Shown: positions 1-10,980 of the stretch, piece after piece
How positions within the stretch are numbered: the first letter of the stretch is position 1
How the letters are laid out: each line of letters starts with the position of its first letter
Source: Neurospora tetrasperma FGSC 2508
Taxonomy: Eukaryota > Ascomycota > Sordariomycetes > Sordariales > Sordariaceae
NCBI RefSeq assembly: GCF_000213175.1
Contig: NW_009799179.1
Coordinates: 1,621,824 to 1,672,757 of the forward strand
Reading direction: 5' to 3'
Length of the DNA: 50,934 bases
Translations under genes and position numbers: made by a program
Notes under the pieces: generated by a model
What the model saw: only the letters and a program-made list of their open reading frames with translations
The model's database searches: none
Told to the model about the DNA's origin: nothing

Positions 1-265
<265 letters not shown>

Positions 266-460
266 CTAAAAATTAAACTAACTTTAAAAATATAAATTAG
301 AAAAGAATATTTCATAAGAAAATAATATATAATTAAATAAACAGAATATATATATTAGAAAAAATTAAAAAATAAAAAAGGTATTCTTTTTCCTAAAAAA
401 GAAAAAAGAGTATTATAGTTTTGAAGGTTAGATAGAATTAAAGTTCTAAACTAATTTAGG

Positions 461-540
461 CTTCCCTACGCCATTAGGTAGGCGTTTTATATATCTTTAA
501 GTAGCAACCCGTAAATTGCTAGCCTAATAACGTAGGGAAG
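461..540. repeat. 80-bp inverted repeat
   Basis: The arms at 461-470 (CTTCCCTACG) and 531-540 (CGTAGGGAAG) are perfect complements. Pairing continues inward with a few C/T differences to about 480 and 521. The loop holds a further small palindrome (TAGCAA...TTGCTA, 502-521). It could be a remnant of a small foldback or MITE-like element; no coding is seen. Confidence 0.6.
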
Positions 541-1148
541 TCTATATAGTTCGGAATTTCTTAAATAGAAACGTAGCGGTTAGAATACGTATTTTATTTA
601 AAGAAACTATTATTCTATCTTAGTAAAAATCTCTTGCGAGCTAAGATTTAAGATACTAATAAAGAATTAAACTTTAGAAGAATGGAAATTAGAAAGATTT
701 AAGAAATAAAGGTTAAGTTTATTTTAGAAAGCCCGAAGGCTAATTAAAGTAATAAGGTAAGTTTATATAAATAGTTAAATGTCTAACCTACTATTTAGAT
801 TTTTACTTTCTTTAATTCTTATTTAGCCTGTCGATTAAGTTGGATTTAAATTAGTTAAAGGTCCTTAAGTAAATTAATTATTCTAATTCCAGTTAGCTTA
901 TTAGTAAAGTTAGGCCTAAAATAATTAAAATGCCTAGTAATAATCTAATTGCTCAAATAATCCAATTGCTTAAATAAATTACTAATATTTATAGGGTACT
1001 CCCTAGTACTAAAACGGTTCTTTTTAAATATTAATTAAATAAGTTTAATAGGGGTTAAGGGGGGATATAATATATATAGCGCTAATACCTCGGTAGATTG
1101 TAGGGAACTATAATATTATATACTACTATAATAAATTAGAATTAAAGC

Positions 1149-1304
1149 TTCCTTTATAGGTTACTATTTCCTCTAAATAACTAATATAGTTATTAATTAC
1201 GCTCTAAATCAATAGGTTAATAAGTTTTCTTTATAAATTACTATTTCCCCTTAATAATTAATATAGCTATTAACTATGCTCTAAATCGATAGGCTAATAG
1301 GTTT
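1149..1304. repeat. Two tandem ~77-bp copies
   Basis: Two adjacent, diverged copies start near 1149 and 1227. Both carry a TTACTATTTCC segment, then an AATATAG segment, then GCTCTAAATC followed by a GATAGG/AATAGG segment. Differences are mostly C/T and G/A, as expected from RIP. Confidence 0.7.
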
Positions 1305-1908
1305 ATCCAACTTTCTTATAATTTTTAAAATATAACCTAAATATTTAAGAAGTTTATTTTTTTTACTCTTTATTAATAAAAATATCCTTAATAAATACTT
1401 TTGTAAAAATTAATTTCTAATAAGTTAAAATTCTTACCTCTTATTATTAAATATTTATATTTCCGAATATCCCTAAATTATAATTATAAATAAATTCCAC
1501 CGTTCAAACTAATACTTATATAGCCTATCAATAATTCTAATTAAATATTACTATTATATAGATAAAGTTTATTTTAAAGGATCTTTTTAAATACTGTTTA
1601 AAGGACGGGCTTAAAATAGTAGTATTATATTATAATTTTTTAATTTTAATTAATTTTTTAAATAATAAGAAAACCCTATAAAGTTCTCCTAATATTTAAT
1701 ACTAATTAGGAGCTTAATTATAGGCCGGTTTGCGCCTTAACTTCTATAATTATATATATTACTATACTTAATAAAAGTTATCCAAGAATAATATATTGCG
1801 GAAAGACATTAAAATAAAAATCCTAATATCCTTCCTATAGAATTGAGCCTTATAATAAATATAAAGTCTTTTAATTGAGCTCACTTTATAATTATATATT
1901 TAATTATA

Positions 1909-2180
1909 AGCGTATAGCCTATTATATAACCCTTATATATAGTCGTAAGCTTAGTTACAAGCGTATAACCCTTTAAATAAATATTATTAGGCGACCCTAT
2001 ACTTAACTATAGGCGTATAACCCTTTAAATAAATATAGTTAAGCGACTTTATACTTAGTTATAGGTATGTAACCCTCTAAATAAACCCTACTAAGCGACC
2101 CTATATACGGTCGCAAGCCCGGCTATAGGTATATAACCCCCTAAATAGACTCCGCTAAGCAACTTTATATATAGTTAGTC
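1909..2180. repeat. Tandem array, ~52-65-bp unit
   Basis: Units recur at about 1961, 2013, 2065 and 2130, with a weaker one near 1909. Each has GCGTATAACCC or GGTATATAACCC, then a CTAAATA segment, a GCGAC segment and a CTATA segment. Periods are about 52, 52 and 65 bases. The copies differ mainly by transitions. No function is evident. Confidence 0.75.
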
Positions 2181-2354
2181 GCTTTTACTCTAGCCGGTCG
2201 CTTTTACCTTCCTTTTTATACACCCTACAACCTTTAATTTAAGGAAGGTGCGGATAAATGGGTTGAGTTAGAACTTATTAATTCCTACGAAATTATTTAG
2301 TATAGGAAATTTTAAAAATCGATTTACGGCTACTAAAGTAAACCCGGCTGTAGT

Positions 2355-2800
2355 ACCTAGTATAGGGTAGGTAAAAGCCGGTTAAAGATAGTATTTTTTC
2401 TTTACTTTAAGGTAATAATAGTAGTGAGTATTCTAGTGTAGGGTAGGTAAAAGCCGGTTAAAGATAGTATTTCTTTTTTACTTTAAAGTAATATTTCTTT
2501 TTTATTTTAAAGTAATAATAGTAGTGAGTATTCTAGTGTAGGGTAGGTAAAAGCCGGTTAAAGATAGTATTTCTTTTTTACTTTAAAGTAGTATTTTTTC
2601 TTTATTTTAAGGTAGTAATAGTAGTAAGTATTTTAGTACAAGGTAGGTAAAAGCCGGTCAAAGATAGTATTTCTTTTTTACTTTGAAGTAATATTTCTTC
2701 TTTACTTTAAGGTAATAATAATAGTAAGTATTCTAGTATAAAGTAGGTAAAATCCAATTAAAGGCGGTATTTTATTTCTTCTTTAAGGTAGTAAAATTAA
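2355..2800. repeat. Tandem array, 100-bp unit
   Basis: The segment GGGTAGGTAAAAGCCGG (or a diverged form) starts at 2365, 2441, 2541, 2641 and 2741, giving one 76-base step and three exact 100-base steps. The long units carry an internal duplication of a ~24-base T-rich piece (GTAATATTTCTTTTTTA-like) that the first unit lacks. Two much more degraded relatives follow to about 3010. Confidence 0.88.
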
Positions 2801-4317
2801 TATGTATTTAAATATTTAGTAGGTTAATTTTTATTAGTAATTATACTTTTCTTTTTAAAAATAGTAATAATAATAGATATTTTAGTAGAATATAAATAGT
2901 CTCTATTAAAGAGTAGTGTTTTTAAATTTATTTTAAAGATAGTAATTATAATAAGTAATTTTATCTAATTTAGAAAGTTTCTATTAAAAGTTGTACTTTT
3001 TTTTCTTACTAAAAAAGTATTAATAAAAAATGAATATATATAATTAAAGTATTTAACAATTAAGTATAAAGCTACGTATTATTATAATAAGATTATATAT
3101 TAAACTATATTTAATATTTATAATCTATAATTAAATCTATATTAAGTAGAGTATAGTACGACTATACTTTATTTATATAATATTTCGTTATATTAAAATC
3201 TTTTAACTATTTTTTTAATTAAAAGTAAACTAATTATCTAATTATCTTCTATAATATAACTATTCCAACTTAATAAATAATAATAATAATAGTCTTATTC
3301 CCTATACTATATAACTATAGTACCTTATTAGTATAGGATCCTTCTCTAGTTCTCTAAAGGGGAAAACTATATAGCGTTAAGCGCCGCTAGATAAAAACCC
3401 CTAACTTTATTTTGGCTATAGATCTCTACGCCGCTCCTACTTTACTTACAACTATAATAATTCTTACCTACCGCTATAGCGAATTAATTTTATCTTTCCT
3501 TCTACTATATTATCTTAATATTAAAATAATAAGGATAATAGGAATAGAACTTAGAGCGCCGCTTCTCTTCGCCGTTTCTCCGTCTTAACCTCTACTACTC
3601 CTTCCTTCGCCTTCCTACTACTCCCCTATTTTATCTTCCTATTTATTTCCCTACTTCTCCGCCTCCTTACTCTATTTATAATTACTTCCGCCCTATCTTT
3701 TTACTTCCTACCCTTCGGCCCTACCCTTATTTATAATAATATAAAAACCCTTTCCCTTATTTATATAATCCTCCCTACGGCGCCCCTTTCTAATTTCCCT
3801 CTTCTTCCTTCCTTATTATACTATTACCTAAAATAGCCTCCTCCGGTCGTAATTACCCTAATCCGATTAATTTAACTTCCGACTTAGAGGTTTCCTTTTT
3901 TAATCCGTTTCTAAACCCTATATCCTCCCTTAATTTCGTAGCTCTAATTTATTTAGAATTTATAGTATTTTCTTATATCTTTTATAATAATCCGGACTTT
4001 ATAACCCTTTAGAATTAATATAACTATCCCTCCTATTATCCCTAATTTATATAATAATTCGTTTAATATTATTTGTAAGATCCTTCATTTATACTATACT
4101 TTAAATTTTATTATTTTTCTAAGGACCGGTTAAAGGCTTACTTCTTTTAATAATTTCCATAAGGTTATTATTAGTAAAATTTACTTCGTTTCAGCTTCTA
4201 ATAAACTTTTCGTCCTTCCTTTTCTTTTCCTTCGCCCTTAATTAACCCCCGCCCCTAATTACCAATTCCTAAAATATAACCTATATTTTTATTATTAATA
4301 AATATATATTAAATATT

Positions 4318-4797
4318 CCCGCTGGCCTTTATAACGCCCATAATATTATTTGGTCGGTAATTATTACTATATTATTAAATAATCTGGCCGGATTTAATTA
4401 AAAATTAAACTCCTTTATTCGTACTACTAATCGTTTTACTGAATATATATACGAACGTTTAATATAGGATAATCTTTCTAATAACTTTAATATTCTTCCT
4501 TATACCCTATATTATAATACCGCTATCTTCTAGCGGAAGGGCTATTATAAAATAATTATAAAGGATATTTACTATAATTATACCCTTTCCCTTTTTAATA
4601 ATAGCGCTATAAATCCTATTTATATTACTTTTAATTCTAATAATAATATAATTACTTTTACATATATTATATCCGGTAATAATAATACTATTACTCCTAT
4701 TCGTACAATTTCCGGTTTTAATAGTCGAAATATTACTCTTAATAATCCTATAGCCTTCGACCCCCCTAGCCGCCCTATTATAAATAAAAATTAAATT
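4318..4797 (+). pseudogene. Decayed unidentified reading frame
   Basis: From about 4321 one plus-strand frame reads through ~155 codons with only three stops (two TAG, one TAA), each explicable as a RIP change from CAG/TGG/CAA. It ends at a TAA near 4795. The translated remnant is rich in Asn, Ile and Tyr, as RIP makes it, and contains RTISGF and AFDPPSRP segments. A CT-rich stretch (3400-4300) lies upstream on the same strand. I do not recognise the family; a transposon gag-like protein or a duplicated host gene are both possible. It lies on the strand opposite the LINE, so it probably belongs to another element. Confidence 0.35.
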
Positions 4798-5299
4798 TAA
4801 TAATATTATAAAGTTACTACGAACTAAGTTTGTATAATAGCGCTATTTAAAGAATTTTTTAAACATAATTAAATACTAATTAAATAGTCTTCCAATTTTT
4901 ACTATAATTATAATTTAAATAGTACTTATAATTAATATAATTGTCTCTTCTTTATCCCTTATCCTATTATTCTAATATTATTAATAATTCGTTTCCTTTT
5001 TAAAAGTACTTTGTAATTTCCTTATATTACTCCTCCTTTAATTTAATTACTAAATAGTACTCCTTCAATTTATTTAACTTTAACGTTTATAATAGGATCT
5101 TTTTAATTTTAATTCTATTATTTAAATATTTCTAAAGCTCTTCCTTTATTAATAACTAATTATTAAAATTTAATTAAAAGAGAATTTCTATACTAAAGTA
5201 ATTTAAAATAATATAGCCGAAGGTCTCCTTTTCGAACCTATAGGTATAGATAAATATTTAAATGTCCAGTACTTTCCTTTAAAAAAGGAAAGCGTAGAG

Positions 5300-8200
5300 C
5301 CTAATAACCTCCGTCCTAATTTAAATTAAGAAGGAACTCTTTACTTTAGTTAATAGGTATAATTCGTCCTTATTTTCCTCCGGCGTTCGGCATCTTCTTC
5401 TTTCCTTCCTTATATTAATTATATATTATTAAATTATTTTACTATTAAATTTAAGGTTAAAATTAATAATAGTAAATTTATATTATCGACTTAATTTAAT
5501 TATTGCCGCTATTAGGTAATAATTGTAATATAATACTTATTTTCAATTTATTATATCTTCTAACTATTCTTCTTAATTAATAATTATTAATTTTAAAATT
5601 TATAACGGTAATAGCAAGGTCCCTAATTCTAAAGGGGGATTAACTATAATTATTAGCAATTTCTCTATCAGTACCTATACTTCGGCCTACCGAACTTTAA
5701 TTACACTACTCTCCAATTTATTAATAAATAACCAACCTCTAGCCCTTTGTATTTAAATATAATTAATAATCTAAATTATAGTCCCTTAAACGAACTTTAT
5801 TTAATTTATTTAAATAAACCTTTCTTTAAAAATTCGGACCTTTTTATTAAAATAGAAGTCGAACGGCGGATAAAAAGTTTCCGTCTCTAAATTCTATATT
5901 AGCGTAATTTTATATACCCTAACAATAATTTTTAAATATTTAATCTAATACTTCGTTAATCTAACTATAATCCTTTATAATTTCCTATAAATTTTAGTCA
6001 GTTAATAGAATACTAAAATTCTATATATAATAGTACTATAAATATATTTAATATATATTTCCTTTACCCAAACGAAGGAATAACCCTATATTTTTATAAT
6101 TAACTTTATAAATATATTCGTTTAAATCTTTATTTTCTATTTTACTACTTCTATATAAGCCTGGTAATTAAATTTATAGTCCAACTAAACCCTTAAAAAT
6201 CTTATAAATTCCGTTAATTAAAATACTATATCCCTAAATTAAATAGTTTCTATCCTTAATACCTTTATTTATATAAAATATGTTAGTTCCGTTTTACTTA
6301 CTTCGAACTTTATACTTCTCACTCCTATTTATTCCAAATATATTTCTTATACCGCCTATAAAGTCCGGCAATTCTCTTCAGTAATATATACTATTATAAT
6401 AATATTAGTATTATTTATAAAGCTAATAGTAATTATATTTAAAGTTATTACTAATTTCCAATATAATAGAATAATAAAGAGAATAAATAAAATAAGGGAG
6501 AGGGGGGAACCTTAGGGTATACCTATAGTAATAGTATAAGGGTAAAATATTTTATTATTGAAGAAGAAGGAACCTCTTCAATTAATAACGAAGCTTACTA
6601 CTTATTTAATAATTTATATTAAAAGCTATATTTCTTATAAAATATATAGAAGTTACCTATAATTAACTCTATTAAACGCTCCTTTTAAATCGAAGAATAT
6701 AAGAGACGTTACAACCCTAAATTTTTAAATTGTATATATTATATTAATAATTACTTAAATTATAAACTTTATTAAATAACTTACCTAATTACTAATTTAA
6801 CCCTCCAATAAGAAGTTAAATTCTTCGGCTACTTATATAAACTTTTTAATTATAAATACTTTAAAGATCTTCCCTATATTATTAAATAGCAATATAAGCT
6901 TCTATACATCCATTAGCTTTTACTATATAGTCCTCTTCCTAAACTTCTTAAGAATAACTACTTTCGTATCCTTAAACCGCTATAAGAAATGCCCGAATTA
7001 GAGGCTAATAAATATTAAATATACTATAGCCTACTAAAACGGTTATTTATATAATTTTAGAAATTTATTTGAATATTAATTAACGCTTAGGGCTTTATTA
7101 AACACTATTTAGGAAAATACGTTTTAAACGTCCTTTTTAATAATTAATTTACTAATAACTATCGGGTTAATACTATTTAATAATTCAATTTAGTCTAATA
7201 AATAATCTATTAAAATATTTACCTTTAGGAAAAAGTAGTCGGCAAAAATCTCGGCCTTACTATTATAATCTCCAATTTCTATTACTCCTTTATAGATTTA
7301 AAGGGTTAATAATTAAACGGATTTATTAATTAGTAATTTCAAATCCGGGCCTATTATTTTAATAATTAAAATTAATTTAAGTTCTTTAAAAATTTTATAA
7401 TACCTTTATACTATATAGTCCGCTATATTTTCAAAATTATCCTCTTCTTTTTTATTATTACTTTAATAAAATTCTTTTAATTTAATATTATCCAATATCC
7501 AAACTATATCTAATATATCCGCCGTACTTCTTTTATAATTATTTTATAATTTAATATTTATTAATTTACTCTCTTCCTCCAACTTTTCTTCTAATATAGA
7601 ATGAATTCTTCTATAATATTTATAAATTCTCCGTCGAACCTACGAAAGGCTAATTCGAAGTCTTCTATTATATTAATTCTCTTTAAAATTAAAATTCGTT
7701 TCTCTACCGCCTCCTTTACTCTTATTATATTTATAAAACTCTAATTATATTTTCCTTCCTCTTCCGCTTTCCTACTCCTTCTTTCTATTTAAATTTAAAT
7801 TTTCTAAAGGTAATAGTCCGAACTAATTTACTCGTACTACTATACTTTTTAATATTCAATTTTAACTTTAAATAATAATTATATATAATTAATTATTCTA
7901 TTTCTCTTACTTTATATTATATTCCCGAATTTTATTAATTTTCTACGGAGGGTAAATAGATTAAATCTCTAACGTTATACCTACGTAAGGAAGTAAATAG
8001 CCCTTAAGCTAATCCTATTCTTTAAATTCTAATTAGGATAATAGAAATTAAAATCCCTAATTATAATTTAATTTCCCGCTGAAGGTCCGACTTCGAAGAA
8101 TTTAAAGAGCGGTAACCCTTATTAGTATTTTAATATTCCTTATATTAAAATAGGAGAGTAAATAGAATAGACGGTTGTTAAATCCTTTAAATTTTTAAAT

Positions 8201-8700
8201 ATTATTATAGTCCAATCCTTATTGGTTTAGAAATTAAAGTCCTTTAAATTCTATTTCTTATTTATATATATTATTGCTCTCCTTTTCTTTAAATAATTAA
8301 CCTTAAAATACCTTCCGCCCCTAGGATAATAAATATCCCTATTTAAATTCTTACCCGGCTCTTAAATTACTATAATATTATAAGTCTCCTCTTATTTAAA
8401 TAAAAGTTTCCCTTTTTTATACAATTTCCCTACGTTCTAATAAAATACTTTTAATTAAATTATTAATTATTCTAAAATAGGGTTCTTTTTAATCCTATAG
8501 CGGAGGATAAAAATATTACTTCCTTAAGGGAGGCTATAGTTATATAAATACTATTACTATTATATAATTAATTCCCCTCTATATTCTACGAACGTAGGTA
8601 ATATATATTTATTAGACCTTATAAGGTTAAAGGTTTTAATTAGAAGGTTTAATTAATAACCTTTTTTAACTATCCTCTTTTTATACTTCTTCTAATTTAT
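5300..8700 (-). pseudogene. LINE ORF2 remnant (endonuclease + reverse transcriptase)
   Basis: Reverse transcriptase motifs lie in one frame at family-like spacing. Motif A reads FFDLKGAFNRV at about 6694-6665. Fifty-six codons on, motif B reads GIP-stop-GSPLSLILF at 6523-6488, where GIPQGSP is the usual form. About 34 codons later, motif C reads FINN at 6421-6410, where F-x-D-D carries the catalytic aspartates. Upstream, at 8058-8032, the endonuclease motif reads RDFNFYYPN-stop, which matches the GDFNxHHPxW motif of LINE endonucleases. All departures are G-to-A or C-to-T. The loss of both motif C aspartates and the in-frame stops make it non-functional. An RNase H domain may lie below 5,900 but could not be shown. 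The limits given are approximate. Confidence 0.82.
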
Positions 8701-9059
8701 TTCTCTAGGGTAGTAATAGTATAGGAATTAGGAAGAGTATTTAATAGAATACCCTTATTTATAACCTCTATTATTAATTTTAATACTTTTTTAATTAGGT
8801 TTTTATAAGGGGCGAACGTCCGCAGCCTTTCGACGTACGTAACGGACGCCTTCGTAATAACCTTCCAGAAAATAGAATACTCTTTATAATTATATACGAA
8901 ATAACCCTTCTTCTTATATAATTTATAATAAATAAGTAACTTATTTTCATTAGAGGGATAATTTACTTCGTTAAAATAATTTCCTTTATATTTAACTTCG
9001 TTATAACGGGCGTAAATATCTTCCTAATAATAGAATTTTATTATATATTTAATTCTCTA

Positions 9060-10133
9060 ATATTTATAATATTATTAAATATTATTCGAAATTTAAAATA
9101 GTTCGTATAAATATACACCGCCGTCCTAGAAGAAGAGGTTATTCTAGAGGAAGTATACTACTAATAAAATAGTAATTTCTATTAAAAGTAAATTTTTATT
9201 CTCTTTATTTCTTCTCTTCTATAACCGAATTTTAATAATAGTTACCTCTTTATTTCTTTCCCTTACTATATTTAATAAAGTCTTTAATATAATATAATTA
9301 TTAATACTATTCTAAGGTACGCCCCGGACTAAAATACCTATAGTATTTATAGTAATAAAAGTATCCGAACTAAAGACTTCCTTAACCTATATTTGATTTT
9401 ACTAATATTAGTTATATATAGACTTATTAAATATAATTATATAATCTCCTATTATTAGTATTCTAATAACTATACGGATTATTAAACTAAATTTCTTTTT
9501 ACTTAAATTCGCTACTAGGGCTGTCTTTATATCTTTATTCGAATAATTTATAAATTCGGCGGTAATTATCGCCCTTTTAATTATAAATTACTATTCGAAA
9601 TTAAAAGGAATAAACTTCTTAATAATAATAGTAAATAATTATTAGAGGGTAGTACTAATCTTATTCGGGATAATTTTTGCTATAATATTAACCTATTTTT
9701 TTAACGCTTCTTAAATACCTTTTTTAATCTTTTTTAAAATATCCTTCTTTAGATTATTAAAATCCTTTTTAGTAATAAATTAGTCGGTTCTAGCCCTATT
9801 AACCTCGGATTACACGGACCTACTTTTTCCGATGTATACCTTTGCGAATTCGAGAAGTAACTCTCGAACTTAGCGTTAGTCTTCGGTTAAAATAATATTA
9901 TAGTCCGCAAACTTATTCGCTCTAACGATAAATTTCTTCAATATTTTATTGTTTTTTTCTGTTTTATCCGAGGTTTTCGTAGTAAATATAGTTTCAGGGT
10001 CGTTATATATTGAAATTTCTACGAGTAGGTTATAAACGTTATTTTCGAATTTACGAGTACTGCTATTAATAGCTATTAGTAATAATAATATAATACTATC
10101 GCTATATTCGTTGTAGGATATCGTAAGGGACAT
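9060..10133 (-). pseudogene. LINE ORF1-like remnant
   Basis: A single minus-strand frame begins with an 85-codon open stretch (10133-9876) and continues to about 9060 through a dozen or more stops, nearly all TAA/TAG where CAA, CAG or TGG would fit. It keeps a charged, coiled-coil-like segment (KKDFNNLKKDILKKIKKGI, near 9750-9700), then GDYIIIFNKS (near 9450) and GILVRGVP (near 9340-9315). In that order they resemble the central region of ORF1 (gag-like) proteins of fungal Tad-type LINEs. Its position just upstream of the endonuclease fits. The family call is by resemblance only. Confidence 0.5.
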
Positions 10134-10980
10134 AGACGACCCTTCTAAGTCGATTGCTATTATTAATTTTCGTTTTAGAGCACTCCTCGACCAGAAATTA
10201 GCGTTTCCGGTTTCGGCGTCGTTTTTTTAATAAATAATAGTAAAGGTAAATACAAGTTTTTATATAGACTTTAATTATATATTATAATACTAATAATAGA
10301 ATTTATTAGCTAGAAAAGAAAGAATTAAATAAAAAAATACTATTTTAGGGAATTATAAGTCCGAATACTATAATAGAAATCAATTATATAAGTTTAACAA
10401 TAGGTATACTAATTTTATATAATAATATAGTAATTAGTAATCCATTTTCAAATTATTATAAATTATTTTAATTTATAAAAGATTTTAATTCTAATAATAT
10501 CAATTTGTTTTACTTTATATTATATATATTATATATATATCTTTTATTAATTAATTAATTTATATTAATATAAGTTAATACCCACCCTTAATACTATAAT
10601 TAGGTATTATATTAATATATTCTTTAATTAGAAATATTATAATATAAATATTTTAAAATTTCAAAAATTCGTTAAAAATTACCAAGTATATAAATATTAG
10701 TACTATTTGTATCCTAGAAGTAGGTATACTCTATAAGTATAATAAAAACTTATTTTTATAGAGATGTATATATATAGAAATTATGTAGAATTTTTATTAA
10801 AAACCCCTACTTTTTACCTCTTTATAAGAAATGTAATTAAGCTCCCAAAACTAGTTGTTTTTAGAAAAGAAAATTATAAGGGAGGTAAAATACTACGTAT
10901 TAACCTATTCCTAAGTTTTTATAAGTTTTGGCTAAGTGGTGGTTGTGTAATTAATTCTTAAATTAAATACCTATTAGAAG

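Larger units (their letters stand above)
5000..10250 (-). mobile_element. RIP-destroyed Tad-like LINE
   Basis: On the minus strand the order from high to low coordinates is an ORF1-like remnant (10133 to ~9060), an endonuclease motif (8058-8032) and a reverse transcriptase (~6700-6400). This is the layout of non-LTR retrotransposons with an AP-type endonuclease, such as Tad1 of Neurospora. No LTRs were seen. Each part reads in one frame broken by stops that fit C-to-T changes on either strand. Neither end is precisely defined: the 5' edge is placed near 10,250, the 3' edge near or below 5,000, and I could not find a tail or target-site duplications. The element is certainly inactive. Assignment to the Tad clade rests on context and host, not on a tree. 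Confidence 0.75.
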
